Shown here piece by piece: positions 26,393 through 36,838 of a stretch of DNA of 64,000 bases; position 1 is the first letter of the stretch; each line of letters begins with the position of its first letter. The translations under genes were made by a program, and so were the position numbers. This stretch comes from Cruorifilaria tuberocauda. Lineage: Eukaryota > Nematoda > Chromadorea > Rhabditida > Onchocercidae. Under the pieces are notes generated by a model. It saw only the letters and a list, made by a program, of their open reading frames with translations, was not told the DNA's origin and did not search any database. The stretch covers positions 178,199 to 242,198 of the forward strand of contig JABVXU010000051.1 of the NCBI GenBank assembly GCA_013365365.1. Direction: 5' to 3'.

Positions 26393-28900
26393 GTAATTTT
26401 TCTGAATCTGAATTGCTTGAAATTCAAAGATGCAACCTCACGGGAGACTTCTAAGAAGTGATATGGATAACATGGCTTTTCCCTTAAGAGAAATTTTCTT
26501 TCACGTGCGCCCAGTCAAAAATAGAATCAGAATTTGGAAGTCAAAGCTCGTGCAATATTGTACGCTAATTTAATTATGATAATATTTCAAAAGAAAAAAA
26601 TTGTAGTTACGAAAAATAAATGTTAGAAAACATTCGAGAATTAATCGATCTTGATGTGCGGAAAATTCCTTTTCTCTTATTGTCTTTGCGGCTAACATGA
26701 AATTAGGAAAATGCCTCTGCAGAGATTTCCTGTTGATTCAGTGTCTGTTCCGGAAAAGGAGTGCGAATGATAAGTTTCGAGAAATAATAGTATAACCTGC
26801 ATTTCATCTTGAATCCCATCTTAGCCACGTGAATTCCATGTTACTACTTCATCTCAGGTAGAACTAACTTAATTTAAAAACCCCTTGTGGTGGACAACAC
26901 AAAAGGGAAATAGAATGGTAGTAGAAAGAGAAGAATCGCTGGAATTCTTCGCATATATATTAGCGTTTGATTGTTGTAAATTTAATTTTCGACCTAGAAA
27001 ATCTGATCGTTTTTCTGCAACAAATGTCCTACATTAAAGCCGGTCATCGCTATTTATGGGAGGAATTTATTCAACCATGTTTCAGTGCTACAAATACTAT
27101 CTGTCTAAAGCTAGACAGTTTATGATCTAGGAAATGAGATGAGGTTTTATTTTACTAATTCTAGGATCTTAATATGATTAGCATTTGAGCAAGAGGACGG
27201 ATAAGTGGTACAAAGAACTACATCTAACAAATGAATTCTCCATCTCTTTCTTCTCTTTTTCGTTGGATACTAACAGGGGAATTTGTGTGATCCAGAAAAT
27301 GAGTAATAATACCTGGATCCGAACGTCTGGTGAACATAAAAGCGATTTTACTCGGAAATATGACACTGACAGACACCATTTAATATCAGAAACTATTCCC
27401 GAAAGTGGCTGCTCCAACCGACAGACTTGTACTTAATTAAGATTCAAAAGACTTCGTCTTCCTATATTTAATAATATAATAATAACACTTTAAATATCAG
27501 CTTAGTGACATAAGATTGCCACTGCCTTTGAAGCTAGCTATACTTGCAATCAGCAGCAGCCTATTCATTTTCAAGGAAATAACGACAGATGGGTAATTTA
27601 TTCGATAAAATTTTACTTGAAAATAATATATGTTTTAGGTCTACTTCGGGCATAAATATTCCTTTATTAAAAACAAATCAAAAGCTTCATAGATCTTACA
27701 ACAAATTAATAAAATAGTCCTTACTAATTGAAGCAATATTTCGTATATTATTTTGAACAAGATATAGAGATCGGCTTGTAAAAAGAAATCAATTGGAAAA
27801 TTGCCATGGATTGACAAACAGTATAACATTAATCAATCAAAGACGCTATAAAATATGAAAAATGGAAAATCAAGGTGTTAAAATGCACAATATTAAATCG
27901 AAAATTCAGTCATATGAGAAAAACAAAGAAAAATTCACTCAAAAGGTCGATTTTTGCATAAGAAATTGGAACTGGGAGCAACTGAACTAAAAATAACTTT
28001 AAACAACTCGCAAAAAAGAATTCTTATCAAAAAAAATCATACAAAATATGCATCTTAATCATAGGAAGAATTAGGAAAGGAGGTAAAGCAGGTAGAAAAA
28101 TTACATGCCATGAAAACAGCTAGGATTCTGATTTATCGAAAACAACTGCATTGGAAAAAAAGTGCAAATATAATAGAATTAGCTTACTATTAAGAAGAAA
28201 CTGCAGCAGAATTTTTAGGCATCGCATTAAGCAATCAAATGGACTGGAAAACCTAAATTTGATTAAAAAAGGTAGGGAGGGATTCACAGTACATATACAT
28301 ATGTATACATGACTTTTAAAAAGTTGCTGGTTTTGAATTTCATTAGAAAATGACAGTGTTCAACAAAATGAAAAATAATACGTCTACAAAGACAATGAGG
28401 AAAAGTATGCGTAATCAATTTGAAAATATTTACAGTAGCAGTTAATTGCACCAATATAAAATCTGTTACAGCTACTTCTGTAATGAATTCAAAAAGATGT
28501 TAAGAAATACTGCTTTACGTATGTGCACGATAATTGCCATGCTTTTAATTTCAATTCAAAATCTAACACCGCTCGAACTGAAAGGCAAATATATATATGC
28601 ATGAAAAAGAGCGCATGCATAGTGAATGTTTTATGTAATCGAAAGAATTAAATTGATGGTCAGTATGCCTACCAAAAAAGGAAAAAATAAGAAAAAAATG
28701 TCGGAACAAATTAAGCAAACCTTTTAACGTGATAAATCTGTACAGCTTGCAATATTTTCATATTGTTGAATTAATGAATGTCTGTAAAAAATATTTAAAT
28801 CGCTCAAAAAAAGTGCTGTCTTGTCAAAAATGAAGGAAAGAAAAATAATTGCATTTAGCATGATTAATTTGTCTCTAGAACGCAAAACACTATAGACTCC
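26393..28900. other. Intergenic: collagen upstream region and TAK1-like gene 3' flank
   Basis: This is AT-rich DNA with no gene that I can support. The part next to 26392 should hold the collagen promoter (minus strand). The part above about 27 kb is flank beyond the kinase gene. Short open frames on both strands lack family motifs and consistent splice signals. Confidence 0.6.
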
Positions 28901-28915
28901 AAAGAGAACAATGCC

Positions 28916-28942
28916 TGATTAATTAAATCAATTAATTAATCA
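28916..28942. repeat. AT-rich inverted repeat
   Basis: TGATTAATTAA is followed by three bases and then AATTAATTAATCA, forming a near-perfect inverted repeat with a tiny loop. A partly similar copy (AATCAATTAATCAA) follows at about 28946. It lies about 80-110 bases past the alternative kinase stop at 29025. It may be simple AT sequence or a 3'-end structure. Confidence 0.5.
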
Positions 28943-29024
28943 GAAAAATCAATTAATCAACTACTTAATTAAAACAATCTATGCCACCTAAAGCAGCACT
29001 TCGACTTGTTTTTAATTCCATGCT

Positions 29025-32000
29025 TTATAATTTCATCTGACATTCAATTTCAAGTTCCAAAATCTCTGCAGTTCTAGCACGCATTTCAAATAAAAAAAAT
29101 GCAAAAGTGGTATCAATGTTTAATCAGTGGTTAGGTATTATAAAATGCTGGAAAGAAACCCTATTTTATTGTGATTATATAAAAGTCATACTTTTTCTTC
29201 AGCATTTCAATTTCTTCTGTTAAGTTAGGTGATAATTGATGCTCAGGCTTAACCATTTCCCCTTTGGTTGTATCATATTCCACGCTGCTAACATCTTTCT
29301 GCAAATACAATGAACTCTTGAAGAAAGAAGTTAAATTAAACATCCATTTAAACAATACAAGATAAATCAATCAATGATTGCAGGCTGCCTACTGTTTTAT
29401 CTCCGTGAAGAAATTGAATTTCCGGAACAAACTCAAAAGAAATATTTAAAAAATACTTCTACATGAAAAAGATGAGATATTATGAACAATGAGAAAAAAA
29501 AACAAAATCTAAAGTTGAAAAATTTTCATTAGCAAATTGTTCTTAGCTACATATCAAGCAAATAAAAACTTTTAAAAATTAAACAAAAGCGATGAAAAAA
29601 GTTTAGGGAATTTCACCAAAAAAATTTAACATGACAAGATTTCCAACACTTTTCTGCCACTTCTCTATATTAATTAGAGAATCGCTAATATCTACATACC
29701 GTTTGTTTTGAAGTTTCAAAATATGCCAATGGTTCACTGGAATTGGGATACATCTGAAATGCAAATAAAGCATTAATTTATGGCAAGATTAATTGACACT
29801 ATATTAGGAATTTGATGGACATTATCTTTCCCATCTCCTTTCGTTTATTGAGTGAATTCAGTTGTTATTTGAATGAATATTGATAGATTAGTTTAGCCAT
29901 GAATTTAACTGAAATAAAAATCTGACATGAGATTTCTTAAAATCTGACCAATCTTTTATATGTCATTCAGAAGTTCAACATATAGCGTATCAGACGTTGC
30001 AGGTATACTGAGCAGAAAGCATATTACAGGATGCACAAAATATAGTAATTACTGACCGTAATTCTTACGAATATATCGAGAAAGCATCGATATATCAAAT
30101 AAATGAGTATGCAGGATCAAATAAAATCAAATAAATCAGTATGCAGGAATTTATCACGTTGCGACATTGTCAAAATTATTCGTAGATAAACTACGAGAAA
30201 TATAAACTGAAGAAGCTGCATTCGAGTTTCCTCGAATACCTTCCAAATAATCAGCCTTAGAGAAATTAAAACTTTTGTAAACAAACTTTCGGAATATTTT
30301 CTCCTAATTATACATAAATTGAGAATAAATAATTCGGTCACTGATTGCGATAAGTACGCAAACAAACAGTAGTCATTTAGGACACCGAATGATAGGCTCC
30401 TAAAATGACTGTAAGACTTATATCTCTAACATATAAAGTGTAAAGAATATTGTAGAGTTGAAAGGAAACGCCCAAGCAATATGTTCATCGTAAAAGTGAG
30501 AAATTTTAAAAACAATCTAAAATTGAAGTGAAGACTACTGATTCATGGCTGTCCAGAAAAAATCAACAACAATCATAACTTCATACAATGTGATACAATT
30601 TTAACGTTATCCTTCATTGGGATAATTAACCAATCAAGAAATTTTGAAACTATCACAAATTTATATAAATAAGAAACTCGAGTGATAAGGACGATGTAAA
30701 TGAACACAATTTTATTTCAATTTTAGACATTTTCTTCATTCTAATTTAACTTCTTACACATTCTTAGTCATTCGTTAGTTTTTATTTTAAAATGCAGTTA
30801 TTTTAAAAAACTGAACAGTGGATATCGACGGGACCAGGAAATAAATGAACTTTTTTGTCAGATATAAGAATGGACGTGATGGAATATGTAAAGTAACAAG
30901 AATTTCATAAGGGTTAAACCACATTTGGTTTGCAGCTAAAAAGGTTTTGAATAACTTTAAATACTTTAAAAAATAAAACTACAATGAACATTTCTTTTAT
31001 GGTGCAGCAAACTACTGAAGCGAGAAGAACTACCCGGCAAAGTATATGAAGTAATTTCCGGATTTCCTTGATGGATGGCCTTTCCTCTGGTAATTTCTGC
31101 CAACAGCTGAAAACTGCCATACTTCCATAAAATACATACATTATTTTGATCCTCGGCTGAACATAACATTTAAGATACTCAAATGCTTTAGTAAACAAAA
31201 ACTGAAACTATGCAGAAAAGAAATAGAACATTCTTAAAAGGATGATAAGTAATAGAGCATATTTCCAAAAGATGTGCCAAAAAATTAAACTTTTACCGCT
31301 CAATCATTTGCATAAGTTTAGTTGGAATATCTTGAATACGCGGTGGTCTTAAACCCGCATAAACCTGAAACTTTTGATGAAAATAAAACATTAAATCTAA
31401 GAAATGGAATTTTCTTGAAGATTTAATATCTTATAGAATAAAACATTTGGAATCCAGATTACTTTATCGGACATTTCTCATTTAATAAGATTCGAAACCG
31501 TAAATTTAAACGCAAACATACGCTCCACAAAATTTCTTCGGCATTTTTACAATCATTATACGGCCGCATTCGTGCAATTATTTCCCAAATGACAATTCCA
31601 AAACTATAAATATCAGATTGCTCCGAAGGTGACGAACCAGCGATTATCTACGAAAAAATCAAAAACCTATAGTTTTTTATTTTAAACTAACAGGCTTTTT
31701 GAAACTTATGCTTCATTTTTTATACTTAATTTTGATTCCTTCAATCCTTTGATGGAATTATTTCAAATTTCAGAAAAAACCATATACCTCAGGAGCCATC
31801 CATGGTGCTGACCCTTGTCTATACTCTGCGTCGGTGTCCATATACACCATCGTGCCAAAATCCGAAACTTTGAGACAATGATACTTGTCATTAAGTAGTA
31901 AACTAAAGCAAGAACAATTACATGACACATTTTAAATTCTTGCGACCGATCTACACGCTTTTTCATAGACTAACTCGTGCATCTCTGTGAATACTGGTTC

Positions 32001-34111
32001 ACACGCGAAATGAAATAACATGTGGAAGGAATAACGTATCTGAATTTAACTGTCGCTAATAACAAGAAGAATGAATAATATGATGGGAAAATTTTAGCTT
32101 CTATAAAAACATCAGTTAGGAGTAACTAGAGATCAAAAATATTAAAGATCTATTTATCTATCCCAGCTTAATATTTTATGGACACAAGATTCACTTCATG
32201 TTTCAATAAGTTATGGATATAATTTCTCGGATATTATAAAAAAGGCGTTTAAATAACAAAAAATCTCTTTTTGTTTTCATGATGAAACACAAAGTTAGTC
32301 GCTACATTATTATCCGGAAAAGCAGAATTTAAAGCTAGTCAATAAGAGTTTCAAAATTTCTCAATACCTATGCCAAGAAACGATACTTAATTTTATAACA
32401 GGAAAATTCGAAATTAAACTTCATTAAAACAACACAACTATTTCAAATTTGACCTAATGGAATATAAAAATCAGATCATACTTCGCAGTTTTCAGATCAC
32501 CATGCGCAAATCCTTTCCGATGTATGTAGGCCAATGCATCAAGACACTGCGACGCCCAATGAAATGCATGGTCTGCCTTATAATTTATTTTTGACTCATA
32601 CAGTACTGAAAAAATTTTATTCCTATTTTAATCACTTTTTACGATAATATATTACAAGAATGAAAGCTTAATGATAACATAACCATGTTATGTTGATTAT
32701 GTTACCAAATATTCACATAAACTTTCCAAAGCAAAACTCTTCATTTAATGATTTTATGATTAATCATTTTAATGCAAAATCATTTAATCTCATCCTCTTT
32801 TAAAATATATTTCTGAAGGTTGTAGGTTTAAGAGTGAACGGCCAATTAGAACGATACTTTGGTCCCTTGTTAAATACTGAGATGAAACCAGCTACGAAAA
32901 AATCCTCTACTATCTTGCTAACATATATACCTACTAGATAAATTTGGCATACACCGCACCAAGATAAAAGGGTGTTCGTTAAAAAAACTGAAAATTATTT
33001 GCAGCTTACATTGATCTAAAGAACCACATGCCATATATTCCATTGCTATAGCATATACCGGATAAACACATGCACCCATAATTTCAACTACATTTGGATG
33101 AATCAAATTGCGCATCGCTTCCACCTCAAATGATTCCAAAATTTTCTCTTCAAATTTTAGCAAAAATTTAGTAAATATCAGGAAATTTCATATTTTATTA
33201 ACAGAAATGTTGTACTGATTTAAAATTCCCTTGATATAATATATCATTAGAATTATTTCACCGTATCAGAAGAGCGTGTTTTTAATAAATAGTAAATGTC
33301 ACTCTTGGAAAAACATCACTTAAATGCCGACATTTTTCTCAATAATTTATACTTCTGAATTCCATTCTAATGTCGCTTAACTATTGCTAATAAGATATAA
33401 GCCGATCGATATTGGAAATGAAAACATATTAAAACCTCGTGATAAAAGATCCCTCGAAGAACTTCATCAGTTGAATGGATAACTTTTAAAGCTACTGTTA
33501 CTCCTTTGCATTGTGCCTTCCACACATCACTGTAGCTACCTCTGAAAACAAGCACAACATTACTCGGAAAGAATCGCTTCTCTTAGTTTCTCACATCCCA
33601 TTTCTGCACATAATTTCATATAAATTCAAGAAACAGGCTCAAAAAACAATTTCGCATCTGATTTCACAAGACCATTATAGCCATGTGCGGATATGCAATC
33701 ATGTTCTTTTGGAAGACGCACCAATTCGAATGGTCAATCAGTCTTGTCAATTTTTCACAAAAAACTCGTTGTTTTTCAGCACCGATGCAATCCAATAAAT
33801 TATTGTAAAAATGATTTTCCTCAAAATAGGATCAGATTTATATATAATTCAAAAAATTTACTTTTCATTTTACTCACAAATTTACTAGTAAATTGCAGTA
33901 TGAATAGAAAATAGAAGTAACGACCAGCGCAAATAACTCACCTCCCAAGTAAATGGTGTAATTTGAAACTATAAAAATCGACATTCAGAAATGGATTATC
34001 ATTGCAACCATAGGCAAGTATCAAAGATGACAATGATTTATCATTAACACTCTCCAACTTCTTTTCTCCTGTTTCCTCATCATCAATCTTCAATGGCGGC
34101 AGTAAGTCCAT
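29025..34111 (-). CDS. TAK1-like MAP kinase kinase kinase (MAP3K7/MOM-4 family)
   Basis: This is a cytoplasmic Ser/Thr kinase of the JNK/p38, NF-kB or Wnt-Nemo type pathways. Exons: 33942-34111, 33463-33541, 33010-33145, 32482-32605, 31788-31902, 31522-31647, 31297-31364, 31034-31106 and 29700-29753. The last exon is either 29161-29298 (stop inside, 360 aa) or 29192-29298 spliced to 29025-29073 (366 aa). Residues 55-65 form the glycine loop (LGRGSYSDVWK), K76 is the VALK lysine, E92 the helix-C Glu and M118 the gatekeeper. HGDLKTAN is at 163-170, DFG at 184-186 and GSAPWMAPE at 200-208; CWQKLPEERPS is subdomain XI. The segment after the kinase, MYPNSSEPLAYF, resembles the TAK1 motif YFPGADEPLQYP, which supports this family and the exon join. 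Oddities are HGD in place of HRD, and Ser in place of the TAK1 Cys before DFG. The long linker of TAK1 is absent. The ATG follows an acceptor directly. Confidence 0.85.
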
Positions 34112-34113
34112 CT
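34112..34113 (-). other. Splice acceptor immediately before the kinase start codon
   Basis: On the minus strand the sequence reads TTTTTAG followed directly by ATG. An acceptor with no recognised upstream coding exon is what a trans-spliced leader site looks like in nematodes. A cis-spliced 5' UTR exon is the alternative. Confidence 0.5.
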
Positions 34114-34932
34114 AAAAATAATTTGATCGATCCAAACAAATTTATGGCTCAGAACAAAGAATTTAATGTAAGAGCTAAAGATTTTGAAGTGAGAGAAGTA
34201 CGCCTTGAGGAAATTTAATTGAAATTACCATCCATCATTTTGCAATCAAAAAATCATTTAAATATATAATATCATTTATATCTCTATACATGAATTAATT
34301 TAAGATATTATCCCCGTCAAAGAGTGCAATAACTTCGCAAAGAAAAAAATTTCCACACCAAATTGTTTATTGTTATTAACAAGAAGACGAATTTATCACT
34401 TGCAAAATATTCAACGCATCAATAACGATCACTTTTGACTCATATGTATTTTCACAGGGATACAAAACGAAATATTACAGAATTGAAACACATTTGACTT
34501 AACTAAAGGAAAGCGAAATCCTGTTCACATTAAAGTTTGAGGAAAAAGAAAAAGTGCGATAATGAACAAGAGAGGTTTGACTTCAGAAACCAACTTTTCA
34601 AGAAAAGATCAGTTTCGTTATCCAATATTAGAATGAATAAAGGTCAGAAAGGATGTCATTTTGTCTATCTAATGATTAGCTTGCTTATATTAAACATTAA
34701 TTAAACCTGAATATCTCAATTAAATCCAATTTTTATTAACATGTACAATGCTCCGTAACCAAAAACGAGAAAAATGTGCTAGTTAAAACTGAAAAAGAGT
34801 TTTACATTAACTCGTAGAATGAAGCAATATAAGTCGAGATAAATGAAAATAATCTATATGGAATAATTCAAACAAGAAAAGAATTTTCTCGAAACTTTTG
34901 AATCGGAACCTAACGTATAAAATCCGCAGCCA

Positions 34933-35453
34933 TCAGAAATTTCTTTCCATAGAGGAACGACACTTATTAATCGCATCTAATAACATTCCAGCATTTTTTA
35001 ACTGCTGCAATTCGGAAAATCCACCAATAAAATCACCACATATAAATATTTGCGGCACTGAGGTTTGCTTTGTGATGTTAATTAATCCATTAACATATGA
35101 CTGATGGTTTGCAGGAAAACGACGCTAAAATGTAATGAATGACGCGATGAATATAAATAGATTTTAGGAAAAAATGTGAAAATGAAGCAACGAATTTTTT
35201 CAGAATCAGATTCCATGTTTAAATGGCATCCTGATCACACTAATTAGAATAATTATTGAGAAACCAGTAAACTTGCCTGATGAACATCCAAATTATTTTC
35301 CTTATATTCGATCCGTTCGCCATCCAGAAGTTGTTTAGCTCTCAGACAGTATGGACATCTAGGCATTGTAAAGATAACTACTGGGAAATGCTTCACCTCC
35401 CTTCGAATACTTTCTTCATCCACTGACGAAGTTCTGGATAGAAACTGGCCCAT
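34933..35453 (-). CDS. Dithiol glutaredoxin (CPYC type)
   Basis: This is a small thiol-disulfide oxidoreductase that uses glutathione to reduce protein disulfides. Two exons: 35277-35453 and 34933-35124, giving 122 residues. The active site CPYC lies at residues 33-36 after VVIFTMPR. The second half has TSVPQIFICGDFIGGFSEL, holding the cis-proline (VP) and the GG that binds glutathione. The single intron begins with GC (CAG then GCAAGT) and ends TTTTAG; this is the recognised non-canonical GC-AG class, and the reading frame runs correctly across it. The N-terminus MGQFLS has Gly2 and Ser6, the pattern for N-myristoylation. A splice acceptor lies 13 bases before the ATG (35467-35468). The gene lies between NCB5OR (start of this gene 1.4 kb below that stop) and the TAK1-like kinase, all on the same strand. 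Confidence 0.93.
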
Positions 35454-35466
35454 TCTTTATTTAGAG

Positions 35467-35468
35467 CT
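35467..35468 (-). other. Probable trans-splice acceptor of the glutaredoxin mRNA
   Basis: The minus strand reads GATTTCAG ending 13 bases before the glutaredoxin ATG, with no coding exon upstream. It matches the nematode TTTCAG consensus. Confidence 0.5.
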
Positions 35469-36804
35469 GAAATCTTTAAGGTTCCTTATCTCCTCTAATT
35501 TATAAGATCTTTCCAGAAAACCATATAACAATGTGCAGCGAAAGGAAGTCTTTGTACGAATTCTGGAGATAAAATACTGGAACGAAAACAGAGAAAGAGA
35601 CGAAACAACCTACCCTTTGATTTCATAGCAGTACTCGACGAATACACCAGATAAAAAAATATAGAAAGACAAAAGAACTAATTTCACTACCTATTTCGAC
35701 AAATAATTACTTCAGGAAGCGATCACTAACGATTTCATATTCCTAGCATGGATTAACCATTAAAAATCGTTAACGGATGAGTGCTAACTTCAAAAATTAG
35801 CCATTGACAAACACTGTGAAGATTCAGAAATTAAATTGTAACTCTCGCATTTTCCATTATCAGAAATCATCACCATAAAAACTACCTCTCTTCATTCAAA
35901 AGAGAAAATGACAGGTGATTTGAAATAGTAAGTCCCAAATCGATCTCACCATTCCAACGATTCCCAGTTCATTCCTTTCAATAAGGTATATTATTTTTTA
36001 GCATGATACCTTGCTACGCAGCGATCGAACATAGATGCAAAGAAATTTTATGCATATTCTTATTTGCTGACAAGGAAATTACAAATCTATGATAATTAAT
36101 ATTATTAATCTATCTCTATAGTTATTCAAGCATAGTAAAAACTTACGGTAGTAAAAGCTTACGATCGACGGATTAAATACATAAAGCTTTTGAACAAATA
36201 TTCACAACTATTTTACCATTTTTATATTACGAAGGTTGGTAAGATATACATCGCCAATATTCGAAATTTCAAGAATTTTGGACCATTGTGAAAAGAATAC
36301 AAAATGCTGAAAAATTCATATTGAGCAATTTCTCTTTTGCATTTCATTTTTATCAAAACATTTTAAGTGAATCATGCGAATTAGTCTAAACTACGATTTA
36401 CATGACTTAATTATAAACTGAACGCAATGAAAAAATTTGCTGCAAAATCTCATTTAAAAAAATAGCAAAAAAAAATAAAGTCATGATAATATAACGTAAT
36501 TAAAAATCTACAGCATTGAAATCAGAATTACAAGATCACGAAAATTGTCAAATATACTATTTCCATATCGTGAAATGCGTTTCTTAAGTGATACTTAAAC
36601 GATATGCTGCATGAAGAATCTGATTCAAAATAATCAGAAGCTTCAAGCACGAGCAACAAATCACCAGGAAAACGGTTAACAAAGATTTTTCCATGGAATT
36701 TTTATGTTGTACCAAGAAACTAGAGGATAAAGTTTCTTAAGAGAATGTTAGCCGTATCTTTAACACGAAGAATAAACAACAGTCTAAATGAACTTTCTGA
36801 AATA

Positions 36805-36810
36805 TTTATT
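36805..36810 (-). terminator. Candidate poly(A) signal of the NCB5OR gene
   Basis: AATAAA on the minus strand, about 30 bases past the stop codon at 36839-36841. Confidence 0.5.
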
Positions 36811-36838
36811 TTTACCTCTAAGCAAATCGTTATCATCA

